A DNA stretch of 62,470 nucleotides from a virus: positions 1 to 62,470 of IMG/VR virus record IMGVR_UViG_3300034198_004474; one strand, given 5' to 3'. The notes beneath the pieces were generated by a model. It was not told the DNA's origin, made no database searches, and saw nothing but the letters and a program-made list of their open reading frames with translations. The translations under genes were made by a program, and so were the position numbers. This document shows positions 17,256-24,137 of this stretch, piece after piece. The first letter of the stretch is position 1; every line of letters starts with the position of its first letter.

Positions 17256-17551
17256 AGTAAACTATTGTATTGTAATTTTAAACGTAATAAATCAGTCCAT
17301 CTCTTGAAGCTATACTTAGCCTTCAAAAACTTTTTTGCTATAGCCATCTTGGCTTGTATTGCTGCAAGTTTTACAACATTGGCAAGCTGTCTAAGGTTAT
17401 GCATTAGCCTGATGCTAGATGCTTTTTTTTCTAATATCAACGTGGCTTCTTCTATTGTTGATACAATTTCAACGATACCATCATTGCAGATAGCACCTAG
17501 TTTTCTACTGCGTAGTGCTATATAGCCTATTGTTTTTAATTCTAATTTCAT
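17243..17551 (-). CDS. Hypothetical basic helical protein
   Basis: A 102-residue protein rich in Lys, Arg, Ala and Leu. The N-terminal 35 residues look beta-rich and the rest forms long basic helices (residues 45-95). It might bind nucleic acid. No family recognised. Confidence 0.6.
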   Translation of the reverse strand: MKLELKTIGYIALRSRKLGAICNDGIVEIVSTIEEATLILEKKASSIRLMHNLRQLANVVKLAAIQAKMAIAKKFLKAKYSFKRWTDLLRLKLQYNSLLCSI

Positions 17552-17571
17552 ATTATTTAATTTTGTTTTGG

Positions 17572-17760
17572 TTAAAAAATTTGTTCCATTAGTTTTTCGG
17601 AAACGAAATCTGCATCTAGCATTTCAATTTGCTCTTGCGTCATCTCTTCCCCATCATACTCTGCACTGACTATATATGCATCGCAATAGTCAGGATAGTC
17701 TCTATGGTTGATGCCTTTAAATTCGATGTTGGTAATTAAGCTGTAATCTATTTTTTCCAT
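17572..17760 (-). CDS. Small conserved hypothetical protein
   Basis: A 62-residue acidic protein with the pattern F.GI..RDYPDYCDAYIVSAEYDG, then a helix containing EQIEMLDADF. I associate this with small conserved proteins of Bacteroidota phages and mobile elements. The start is preceded by an A-rich leader. Function unknown. Confidence 0.65.
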   Translation of the reverse strand: MEKIDYSLITNIEFKGINHRDYPDYCDAYIVSAEYDGEEMTQEQIEMLDADFVSEKLMEQIF

Positions 17761-17789
17761 TTTATTTATTTTTAAATTGTTCTAATATA

Positions 17790-18161
17790 TTAATTTCTCT
17801 TAGCATTTACAAGTTCTATTAGTTTTTTAAGACAAGCAATTTCTGCATCTTCGTAGGTATTATTATTTCGCAGAACGAATGTAGTTGAACTAAAAGAACT
17901 AGGATTTAATGAAAAGTGTATTACAACATCATCAAGCCATCCAATTGAATATGTACATCCATATGTTTCTCTGAAAAATCTAAATGCTTGTTGGTATAAA
18001 GGTGCTTGTACACAATTATCAGTGTTGATAGACAAATTTCTATATATCTTCCATTTTAATTCTAAATCATCAACATCTAAATAATGTGCGGCACATTCTT
18101 CTTTAAATCCTAATTCTTTTAAAGCCAATGCTTCTTCGTATGGGATAAATTCTTTTTTCAT
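17790..18161 (-). CDS. Conserved hypothetical protein, APLYQQAFRF family
   Basis: A 123-residue protein. It begins with a helix-rich segment (EFIPYEEALALKELGFKEEC) and has a central APLYQQAFRFFRETYG motif and a C-terminal helix. This arrangement recurs in Bacteroidota phage proteins of unknown function. AT content and codon use look higher in A/T than in adjacent genes such as 18163-18459, hinting at a separate origin. Confidence 0.65.
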   Translation of the reverse strand: MKKEFIPYEEALALKELGFKEECAAHYLDVDDLELKWKIYRNLSINTDNCVQAPLYQQAFRFFRETYGCTYSIGWLDDVVIHFSLNPSSFSSTTFVLRNNNTYEDAEIACLKKLIELVNAKRN

Positions 18162-18162
18162 T

Positions 18163-18459
18163 TTATTTATTTTTGTGATTATTGTAAAACCTTATGAAGT
18201 CCTTCACGGACTCGTATACTATATCAATCTTCTTTGATATGTCTATGCAGACATAGCACGAGATTACGTTCTCATATATGCCTTCCTTGCCTATTGGATA
18301 GATGTGGCAAGACGTTCTCTCGATGACTACGCTATATCCCATGCACTCTATCTTGTACACCACATTCATCAGTTTGTTCCAATTGTTGTGGTATCGTAGC
18401 GTGGTGTCTGCTGACGTATCCAATCCCATGAACTCTGCGATTAAATTATTTTTCTTCAT
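18163..18459 (-). CDS. NKLIAEFMG-family protein, copy 1
   Basis: A 98-residue protein with an N-terminal NLIAEFMGLD motif, a central W.KLM.VVYKIE.MGY segment and a C-terminal V.DFIRFYNNH. The gene at 19347-19703 encodes a second, longer member. Such proteins are common in Bacteroidota phages; the role is unknown. This copy lacks the roughly 20-residue insertion found after the N-terminal motif in the other one. Confidence 0.65.
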   Translation of the reverse strand: MKKNNLIAEFMGLDTSADTTLRYHNNWNKLMNVVYKIECMGYSVVIERTSCHIYPIGKEGIYENVISCYVCIDISKKIDIVYESVKDFIRFYNNHKNK

Positions 18460-18466
18460 GGCTCTA

Positions 18467-18751
18467 TTAGTCTAGGTAGTATTCGTTTCTTACTGCCACT
18501 ACCTGAGCGCTGTCAAGGTCGTAGATGATACTTGCTTCGTTGATGTAGTACTTTATGTCCCAACTATCTCCTAGGTCTGAGTGCTTATCTACATAGCATA
18601 TTGCACTATCAATCTTTTCTTGCGAAATCATTTCTTTTTCTAGTTGTTGTGGTCTGTCTACTACACCTGCAAGTAGCATGATGCCAACTATTCCAATTGT
18701 TATTGCGACACTCTGTATCGGCTTGATTAGGTTGTGGTTTATCTTTCTCAT
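18467..18751 (-). CDS. Single-pass membrane protein
   Basis: A 94-residue protein with a short basic N-terminus, one transmembrane helix (residues about 12-32, rich in Ile, Val, Gly and Leu) and a 60-residue acidic soluble tail. It is probably inserted with the tail outside the cytoplasm. No family recognised. Confidence 0.65.
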   Translation of the reverse strand: MRKINHNLIKPIQSVAITIGIVGIMLLAGVVDRPQQLEKEMISQEKIDSAICYVDKHSDLGDSWDIKYYINEASIIYDLDSAQVVAVRNEYYLD

Positions 18752-18755
18752 TTTA

Positions 18756-18968
18756 TTAAATTGTTTTGGTTAAAAATTGTTTTACTTCTTTGTAGTACTC
18801 ATCAAATGGCATCCCATTTACAGATAAGTCCTCATGGTCTATTGTGGCAACGTATGTAGTGTAGCCAATCTCCATCTCTAGTATTGAGATGTCTTCCGTA
18901 GACCTTACAGCATTGAAGCCGTAGTCGCATAGTGCGTTCATTATTTGCTCTTTATCCATGCTATTCAT
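18756..18968 (-). CDS. Small acidic hypothetical protein
   Basis: A 70-residue protein with an alternating beta-like centre (EIGYTTYVATIDHEDLSV) and helical ends. Its start overlaps the stop of the upstream gene by eight bases. No family recognised. Confidence 0.6.
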   Translation of the reverse strand: MNSMDKEQIMNALCDYGFNAVRSTEDISILEMEIGYTTYVATIDHEDLSVNGMPFDEYYKEVKQFLTKTI

Positions 18969-19344
18969 TCATGTGTTTAAAGGTGAAATATTTTCCTAGC
19001 TCATCTAATTCTTTTACGCCATATCCGCATCTCTCAATCTCTGCAATGTATCTGCCGTAGTTTTCGTTTAGAAATACTTTGCTACTAGCAAATTGATAGA
19101 GTGCTGAGTGCAATCCCTCATGCCAATATGAGGCAATCATCTGTGCTTTGTTTGTGCTTATAATATCTATTTCTTGCGCTTCGTATAGCATTTGCTCTAC
19201 TACTAAATCCCATGTTGCTGTAGGGTCTGCTTTCTGATAGCTCTCATAGTTTTCTATAACCCATTGGATTACTTTATCGTCTGCTTTAATCAATAGAGCA
19301 TTTGCCACGTTCAATACGTCTTCTTTTTTAATTTTACTTTCCAT
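18961..19344 (-). CDS. Hypothetical helical protein
   Basis: A 127-residue largely helical acidic protein. Residues 5-60 form a charged helical region containing WDLVVEQMLYEAQEIDI. A WHEGLHSALYQFA segment follows; it has H-E-G-L-H, formally an HExxH motif, in a helical setting. This could be a small zincin-like site or chance. No family recognised. Confidence 0.55.
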   Translation of the reverse strand: MESKIKKEDVLNVANALLIKADDKVIQWVIENYESYQKADPTATWDLVVEQMLYEAQEIDIISTNKAQMIASYWHEGLHSALYQFASSKVFLNENYGRYIAEIERCGYGVKELDELGKYFTFKHMNE

Positions 19345-19346
19345 AT

Positions 19347-19703
19347 TTATTTTTGTTTGGTTTGTTCGTTATACCATTTAATAAATTGCACTACTGAATC
19401 ATAGCAAGCGTCTATTTTTTTACCCATATTTTCAAAATAGATAATTGTCTCTATAGATTTATCTGTATTGTGTGCTATTATGCATCTACTTTCAACTATA
19501 AAAAATTCATTGCCTAAACTTTCAATCTTTTCCACTACTGCCATTAGCCAATCCCAATCGGTGTCGTATTTTAATTCACTAGCCATGTATCCTTGCTCAA
19601 AGTATACACCATTTGCTTTCATCTCTTTTAGTGTATCAATATAAACACTATCCTCTGCATATCGCAATCCCATAAAGTCTGCGATTAATTTGTTGTTTTC
19701 CAT
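19347..19703 (-). CDS. NKLIAEFMG-family protein, copy 2
   Basis: A 118-residue protein with NKLIADFMGLRYAED at the N-terminus, a TDWDWLMAVVEKIESLGN core and C-terminal VVQFIKWYNEQT. These align with copy 1 at 18163-18459, so the two are paralogues kept about 900 bases apart in the same operon. The insertion after residue 20 is unique to this copy. Function unknown. Confidence 0.65.
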   Translation of the reverse strand: MENNKLIADFMGLRYAEDSVYIDTLKEMKANGVYFEQGYMASELKYDTDWDWLMAVVEKIESLGNEFFIVESRCIIAHNTDKSIETIIYFENMGKKIDACYDSVVQFIKWYNEQTKQK

Positions 19704-19720
19704 TTTGTTTTATTTTTATT

Positions 19721-19867
19721 TTAGTTGATTAAGTATTCAATGTTTTCAATGTTATAGAGTGACTCATCTACAGCCACTCCGTTGATGTGCATTTGATTGT
19801 CTGGGCTGAATCCGAACTCATACACCTTGTTGGTGGCTATCTCTACTGCCACATATTTATTCTCCAT
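19721..19867 (-). CDS. Small hypothetical protein (48 aa)
   Basis: The frame runs from ATG at 19865-19867 to TAA at 19721-19723. It opens MENKYVAVEIATNKVYEFG, a beta-hairpin-like pattern, and is preceded by an A/T-rich leader like its neighbours. It fills what would otherwise be a 169-base gap between 19347-19703 and 19873-20106 in a tightly packed operon, which supports it being real. Confidence 0.6.
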   Translation of the reverse strand: MENKYVAVEIATNKVYEFGFSPDNQMHINGVAVDESLYNIENIEYLIN

Positions 19868-19872
19868 GTTAT

Positions 19873-20106
19873 TTAGTATTTAAAGTTTACGTTGAAATTA
19901 TCCCCTACTTTGTTTGAAATCCATGCACAATTATTATTGTAGTTACCATGATACAATTTTAGGTCACATACTAAAAAGTCAATTTCATGTTGGATTATAA
20001 CTTTAGCTTCTCTTTTAGATAGAGAAGATATGTTATTGATTATTTTTTGAATGTCAGATGGCATGATGCCACTTGCTTCTATTATTACATTAATTTTTGT
20101 AGCCAT
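19873..20106 (-). CDS. Small hypothetical protein
   Basis: A 77-residue protein with an N-terminal beta strand (KINVIIEASG), a helical middle containing SLSKREAKVIIQHEIDFLV, and an Asn-rich tail. No family recognised. An A/T-rich leader precedes the start. Confidence 0.6.
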   Translation of the reverse strand: MATKINVIIEASGIMPSDIQKIINNISSLSKREAKVIIQHEIDFLVCDLKLYHGNYNNNCAWISNKVGDNFNVNFKY

Positions 20107-20141
20107 GTTATTTAATTTTATTTATGATTGTGAATGTTTGT

Positions 20142-20522
20142 TTAGTTATACTTTGCCAATACCTCCAATACCTTATAGTCTTGTGATGTCTTTGCCCAAT
20201 GGTTTCTGTTCACAAAGTCTATGTGCGTCTTTGTTATTGTGCTATATGATTTATTTTTCCTCCAATCAATCAGTAGCTTATTGTTCAGCATATTACTATG
20301 TTCAGTTGGCTTTCTCTTACTCCTCTCCTTTCGTAGTGCTAGAATATCTCTAGTGTTTATTTTTTTGGCTTCTGAGTAAAATATCATTGCAGATAGCTTT
20401 CCTATCCTAGTCCTTGCGTCATACTTAAACCTATGACCCAATAGCATATTGCTAGTGTTAAACAAATGGCTGAATGCAATCTTTCTAGCTTTTTTGATTT
20501 CTTCTTTAGTGTAATTTTTCAT
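20142..20522 (-). CDS. Basic hypothetical protein
   Basis: A 126-residue protein, strongly basic, helical, with several Arg/Lys clusters (KKARKIAF, RKERSKRKPT). It is probably a nucleic-acid-binding protein by composition. It lies just downstream of the glycosylase-like gene with 16 bases between them. No family recognised. Confidence 0.6.
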   Translation of the reverse strand: MKNYTKEEIKKARKIAFSHLFNTSNMLLGHRFKYDARTRIGKLSAMIFYSEAKKINTRDILALRKERSKRKPTEHSNMLNNKLLIDWRKNKSYSTITKTHIDFVNRNHWAKTSQDYKVLEVLAKYN

Positions 20523-20538
20523 CTTGTTTAATTTTGTT

Positions 20539-21132
20539 TTAGTTATTATTGTAATTGTTTCTTATTACCACCCAAATTATAGCTTGATATTCGTAACCTT
20601 TCAGTCCTAATTTTTTTGCTTTGCGTAATGTTAATGCTTCTAGTTGGTCATATACCAATGGCGAAGGAGTGCTTTTATCTTTGCCAAAACAAGCTCTCAG
20701 ATGCCATACATCTATTGTCACTCTGTCAGCATCTAAGCTACCAACGTTCCTAATGAATGAATATGTTTTACGTGAATCATTGGTGATTTCTACAAGATTC
20801 TTCAGTATTGCAAATGCCTTAAACTTGTTGGTATTAAATGTGCATACCTTAACATCATTTGCACCTTTGCCCTCAGTAAATGCCTTGCAAACTTTGTATG
20901 CATCCTTTAGGTTTTGATTCCATTTATTGTTAGGTGATAGCGCACTAATCACTCCCGCACATTTCAATGGGCAGATATTGAATTCATTTGCTAACTTTTG
21001 TGCCTCGTTATTGGCTATAATATACCAATCTTTGCCGTCTTGTATATCCTTTGCCGTAGCCATATTAAATATATTGTCTAGGCGTTTGTTTATGGCAAAT
21101 TTTTCGTATTGTGTTAATCCTTTTGCTTTCAT
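20539..21132 (-). CDS. HhH-GPD DNA glycosylase-like protein
   Basis: A 197-residue protein. AGVISALSPNNKWNQNL (residues 59-75) takes the place of the helix and LSAQATD loop of endonuclease III. RVTIDVWHLRACFG (137-150) takes the place of the catalytic VDTHVFRV motif, keeping an Asp (141) and a His (144). The order and spacing fit a helix-hairpin-helix glycosylase fold. No iron-sulfur Cys cluster is seen. The giant protein carries a related domain with ALSPKNNW and TADTHAF. It may remove or process modified bases. The assignment is by motif, so remote. Confidence 0.5.
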   Translation of the reverse strand: MKAKGLTQYEKFAINKRLDNIFNMATAKDIQDGKDWYIIANNEAQKLANEFNICPLKCAGVISALSPNNKWNQNLKDAYKVCKAFTEGKGANDVKVCTFNTNKFKAFAILKNLVEITNDSRKTYSFIRNVGSLDADRVTIDVWHLRACFGKDKSTPSPLVYDQLEALTLRKAKKLGLKGYEYQAIIWVVIRNNYNNN

Positions 21133-21151
21133 AGTTGTGAATGTTGTTTTG

Positions 21152-21379
21152 TTAATATGTTACGTTTGCCGTTTCTATTTCCGTATAATTTTTTGCAAGG
21201 TATTTTTGCAATGACTCTATCTTTCTGAATCTTCTGATACTTTCTTTGTCATTCCATTCATTTAAGAATGAATATTCTTTAAGTATTGCCTTATATCTAC
21301 CTTTAAAAACTTTTCCGATATCTGATATTAATAACGTGTTATCGGTTAACACGTTATTCCTTAAAATGAATGTTTGCAT
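21152..21379 (-). CDS. Small basic hypothetical protein
   Basis: A 75-residue basic protein with a KVFKGRYKAILKEYSFLNEW segment and a C-terminal helix (FRKIESLQKYLAKNY). The 5' end contains an inverted repeat, TAACGTGTTATCG followed by AACACGTTA (near 21331-21357), within the first codons. No family recognised. Confidence 0.55.
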   Translation of the reverse strand: MQTFILRNNVLTDNTLLISDIGKVFKGRYKAILKEYSFLNEWNDKESIRRFRKIESLQKYLAKNYTEIETANVTY

Positions 21380-21408
21380 AGTTGTGAATGTTTTTTTATG
21401 ATTGTGAA

Positions 21409-21906
21409 TTATAGTGTTATTGATTGTTTATTTTTATTATCGAATATAGCTATTTGCTTATTTGCCTTGCCAAATATTATAGCATCGTTTAAGCTATCAA
21501 ACTTTAAACTTACATCTAAATACCATTTGCCCTCCCATAGCCATATACCTAAATGCATTCCTTTGCTATTTAATTTTTCAGTATACTTTTCTATGTGATT
21601 TGCCAACGTATCTATATCCAATGTATTCGAAACAGATTCGCAATTTTGTAAACTTGCCATGTAGCCGTCTCTTGGATTGAATGTGTTATCGTTTAAGTTA
21701 TACGTAATGCCATTGAATGTTATTGCATTCTTAATAATTAGGTACAAGTATTTTTTATTGCACTCTTCTATAGCCTCAGCCAATGTCTCGCAGTAGCTAA
21801 CATTGTATAGATAGCTATCTAAGTTTTCTCTGTAGTATACTTCATACATGCTTTTGTGAAATGTTAGTGCTACATTGTCTCCGAAATTTGTGATTAAGTT
21901 TTTCAT
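21409..21906 (-). CDS. Hypothetical protein
   Basis: A 165-residue alpha/beta protein of ordinary composition. It opens with a beta-rich region (VALTFHKSMYEVYYRENLDSY) and ends with a W-containing segment (HLGIWLWEGKWYLDVSLKF) and a helix DAIIFGKANKQ. I recognise no family. It is the second gene of the leftward transcript. Confidence 0.65.
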   Translation of the reverse strand: MKNLITNFGDNVALTFHKSMYEVYYRENLDSYLYNVSYCETLAEAIEECNKKYLYLIIKNAITFNGITYNLNDNTFNPRDGYMASLQNCESVSNTLDIDTLANHIEKYTEKLNSKGMHLGIWLWEGKWYLDVSLKFDSLNDAIIFGKANKQIAIFDNKNKQSITL

Positions 21907-21935
21907 ATTTATTTTGCTTTTGTTTTTAGTTAGTG

Positions 21936-22115
21936 TTAATAAATTGACATTTCGTAAATTGATTGCGCTATTTCGTAAGGCGTATAGTCATCTTCCGAAT
22001 AGTAATAGTCAGCTATATTCGCTTCTAAGTTAGTATAAAATGTATCATTTCTTAGTTTTTCAAGTTCTGCGATTACTTCTATGGTATAGTTTGTTATTGA
22101 CATTTTGTTTTTCAT
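21936..22115 (-). CDS. First gene of the leftward block, small acidic protein
   Basis: A 59-residue protein if started at MKNKMSITNYTI (22113-22115), which follows an A-rich leader (AAAACAAAATAAT) like its neighbours. A longer frame to 22148 begins within a hairpin and is less likely. The protein is helical and acidic with a Tyr-rich middle (NIADYYYSEDDYTPYEIAQ). As the promoter-proximal gene it is probably expressed first. No family recognised. Confidence 0.6.
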   Translation of the reverse strand: MKNKMSITNYTIEVIAELEKLRNDTFYTNLEANIADYYYSEDDYTPYEIAQSIYEMSIY

Positions 22116-22142
22116 ATTATTTTGTTTTTGTTTTAAGTGAGT

Positions 22143-22189
22143 GTACATAGATGCATTTGATGCTACATCGTTATTCCATGTCTATGTAC
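22143..22189. promoter_or_regulatory. Inverted repeat in the leftward leader
   Basis: GTACATAGA at 22143-22151 is repeated inverted as TCTATGTAC at 22181-22189, with 29 bases between. It lies just upstream of the first leftward gene and would form a hairpin in its 5' leader or a two-site operator. I could not identify a matching promoter with confidence. Confidence 0.4.
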
Positions 22190-22876
22190 TTATTGTTTTA
22201 TACTAATATAGTTTTGTTATTACTATTTAGTACTTTTATGATAGTATACTTTTAGTGTATACTAATATTTTTTAACTACTTGTATGCCTCGTTTCCTACG
22301 ACATATACTTTACATATTATTATATATAATTCCTATATAATATGTGGGAGGATTTACTTCGGATAACCTACCTAACCTTATAGTTTTATTCTATAATCAT
22401 GATTGAATACTATATCTATCAATCTAGTTGCCTTTACTTGCTTCGAGGACTTTTTTTAAACATCTAGCGTTAACTAGTGCTAAAATCAATCGTGGGTAAG
22501 AACTTGTTTTGGTATGCGTTTGTTGCTTGATTTCGAGTGCAAGATGTAACATTTTTCCATAGTGCAATCATTTGCACCCATTTATTTTTGTAAACGAGAT
22601 GTTAATGATGCTGAAACGTAGTGTTTATAGTACTTTCAAGGTATAAAGTTTTTTTGGTATGTGCTGAAATGTTGACAAATGTTAGGCAAATTTTAGTTAA
22701 AATATGGTGAACAAAAATATTTTTACATAACATATGTTAACTATTTAGAATGCAGTTAGTTGTAATAATTGCTTAATTTAGTATCGAAATTTCATCAGGA
22801 AAAAATATTTTTTTGTGTTTTTTGGGATGGATTGCCTGATATAAGGGTAACCAACTAATAAAAAAAATAATTTATG

Positions 22877-23075
22877 ATGACTTTTATCATGTGTAACAAA
22901 AATCATCTGCATGAGTAAATTCAGTACGACTACACATAATCTGTTACATAAACGAATTAGTGCGTATGATATTTGTCATGTTAACAAATTAAATCTCGTA
23001 ATGATATTTGTCATGGTTTAATTAACCAAACATTTTGTTATGATATAAATCATGTTACGATATGATATATCTCAG
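22877..23075. promoter_or_regulatory. Array of ATGA-N6-TCATG operator-like palindromes
   Basis: Four sites share ATGA-N6-TCATG: 22877-22891, 22966-22980, 23001-23015 and 23040-23054. A degenerate fifth lies at 23062-23075. Three of the spacers begin TAT (TATTTG, TATTTG, TATAAA) and several sites are followed by GTTA or GTTT. The centre-to-centre spacing of the middle pairs is 35 and 39 bases. The dyad symmetry suggests binding by a dimeric regulator. The only obvious regulator gene nearby is the winged-helix gene at 28479, but a link is unproven. Confidence 0.6.
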
Positions 23076-23168
23076 CATAATTTATTTGGTGGTTCGATAC
23101 AATTAATGTACGAATATTCGTACTGAATTACGGCATAGTGCCAAGCATTTTTGGTAGGGTAAAATAAG

Positions 23169-23252
23169 CGTTTGTTGTCGGATAATTAGCCGTTTGTTGT
23201 CGTTTGTTGTCGGGAAAAATCTCGACATAAATTCCAAAAATCTCGACACAAA
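23169..23252. repeat. TGTCG-core iteron-like repeats
   Basis: CGTTTGTTGTCG occurs three times, at 23169-23180, 23191-23202 and 23201-23212. Then AAATCTCGACATAAA (23217-23231) and AAATCTCGACACAAA (23238-23252) follow in opposite orientation with the same CGACA/TGTCG core. More TGTCG cores lie at 23412, 23462 and, inverted, 23542. Spacings are 10, 21 and 22 bases, roughly helical. Such clusters are typical of initiator-binding iterons. Confidence 0.6.
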
Positions 23253-23285
23253 CCTGACATTTTTAGGTTTTTTTTAACATAACGG

Positions 23286-23335
23286 CTCGTTAACGTGACC
23301 CCCGTGGCTGTTTTTATTTGCATTTCGTTAACGAG
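23286..23335. repeat. Perfect 10-bp inverted repeat around CGTTAACG
   Basis: CTCGTTAACG (23286-23295) and CGTTAACGAG (23326-23335) are perfect inverted copies 30 bases apart, and each contains the 8-bp palindrome CGTTAACG. They lie between the TGTCG repeats and the AT-rich core, consistent with protein-binding sites in the same control region. Confidence 0.6.
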
Positions 23336-23450
23336 TTCAGTCGTTGGCGTGGGTGTATTAACCAACCATTATGTTAATGAGTGGCAAAGATGACAAAAAA
23401 TGACAGGCAAATGTCGATTAATTTTTAGTTAACGCTTACTCTCCCTAAGG

Positions 23451-23557
23451 CTGCGTCGAAATGTCGAGTTTTAACTACTAAATCATTTTAAAAAAAAATA
23501 TAAATATATAAATTATACTGTGGCGTATATGGGAAAAAAGTCGACATCTCGACGCAG
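23451..23557. repeat. 17-bp inverted repeat flanking an AT-rich core
   Basis: CTGCGTCGAAATGTCGA (23451-23467) recurs inverted at 23541-23557 with one mismatch. Between them is a segment of about 73 bases that is very A/T-rich, including a run of nine A and a TATAAATATATAAATTATA stretch. Repeats bracketing a low-stability core fit a duplex-unwinding element. The right copy ends 16 bases before the promoter of the first rightward gene, so regulation of that gene is an alternative. Confidence 0.55.
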
Positions 23558-23572
23558 AGTCTATTTTTTGTG

Positions 23573-23580
23573 TAATTTTG
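23573..23580 (+). promoter_or_regulatory. Bacteroidota -7 element, TAATTTTG
   Basis: TAATTTTG fits the TAnnTTTG consensus and ends four bases before the ATG at 23585. A good -33 TTG is not evident. With this spacing the transcript would start at or next to the start codon. Confidence 0.5.
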
Positions 23581-23584
23581 CCTC

Positions 23585-23899
23585 ATGGGAATTATAATAA
23601 ATAAGACATATATTTTTACTGGTTTTGACTACGACACGCTTCGCTTAGTTAGGGAAAAACTAATAGTTTTCTTAAGGAAGATTAGGATGCAAAGTTTAGT
23701 GACAAAGATATACCCATCCGTAATGAACTGTGTTGTTACGTTTTACATCATCCCAGATGGGTCGTATGAGTACTGGTCGGAGAGTGAGGTGTTTGACGAG
23801 AAGATGGATAGGTTCAGTAAGTGGTTTAACGCAAAAGACAGAGGTGTTCAAATGCTGTGCGTACAGTATGACGAAAATCATATCTTACAGAATGAATAG
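23585..23899 (+). CDS. Hypothetical protein, first rightward gene
   Basis: A 104-residue alpha/beta protein with an N-terminal beta strand (IINKTYIFTGFD), a helix (LRLVREKLIVFLRKIR), further strands (NCVVTFYIIPDGSYEYW) and a helical DEKMDRFSKWF. I recognise no family. It leads a run of small rightward accessory genes and is directly preceded by a -7 element. Confidence 0.7.
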   Translation: MGIIINKTYIFTGFDYDTLRLVREKLIVFLRKIRMQSLVTKIYPSVMNCVVTFYIIPDGSYEYWSESEVFDEKMDRFSKWFNAKDRGVQMLCVQYDENHILQNE

Positions 23900-23905
23900 T
23901 TTGTG

Positions 23906-23913
23906 TATATTTG
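23906..23913 (+). promoter_or_regulatory. Bacteroidota -7 element, TATATTTG
   Basis: TATATTTG ends four bases before the GTG start at 23918, the same spacing as before several ATG starts in this genome. It helps choose GTG over an ATG two bases earlier that is out of frame and reads only five codons. Confidence 0.5.
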
Positions 23914-23917
23914 CCAT

Positions 23918-24136
23918 GTGGAATTTAACTTAATCTTTTCTAGTATAAAGAATGGCGGTAAGATACGCAGGGCGTGTTGGCAACAAGACGACTATATCTA
24001 CCTAGAGATAGAGAAGTTAAACTCGATGTTCAGGTACCACTCGAAGGAGTTTAGGCTTCGCAGAGACTACAGCATACCAGCGACAGACATCCTAGCGACA
24101 GACTGGGAGGTATACCAAGAAAATAAAGTAAAATAA
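23918..24136 (+). CDS. Tad2-like (DUF2829) anti-Thoeris protein
   Basis: A 72-residue protein starting at GTG. The pattern F..I..SIKNGGKIRRACW, a short beta region YIYLEIEKL, then a C-terminal PATDILATDWEVY follows the DUF2829 family (a G.KVRR..W motif near the N-terminus and a final DW.VV-type strand). Some DUF2829 members are Tad2, which sequesters the cyclic ADP-ribose signal of Thoeris defence. The length is normal for the family. It is in the early accessory cluster next to the control region, as expected for anti-defence genes. The ligand-binding residues cannot be judged by eye. Confidence 0.65.
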   Translation: MEFNLIFSSIKNGGKIRRACWQQDDYIYLEIEKLNSMFRYHSKEFRLRRDYSIPATDILATDWEVYQENKVK

Positions 24137-24137
24137 A

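Larger units (their letters stand above)
22149..23584. other. Divergent non-coding control region and origin candidate
   Basis: No convincing gene occurs in these 1.4 kb, although both flanks are densely coding. It separates the leftward operon from the rightward genes. It holds, left to right: the leader inverted repeat (22143-22189), a GTGCAA-TCAT-TTGCAC palindrome (22562-22577), four ATGA-N6-TCATG palindromes (22877-23054), three CGTTTGTTGTCG copies (23169-23212), two CTCGACA repeats (23217-23252), an inverted CTCGTTAACG pair (23286-23335) and a 17-bp inverted repeat flanking an AT-rich core (23451-23557). This is what an origin combined with early regulatory sites would look like. Confidence 0.6.

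Noticed and set aside
22149-23584. tRNA or protein genes in the long non-coding region
   Set aside because: No cloverleaf with a T-loop GTTC core, and no frame with a credible start or protein-like composition, was seen by eye.
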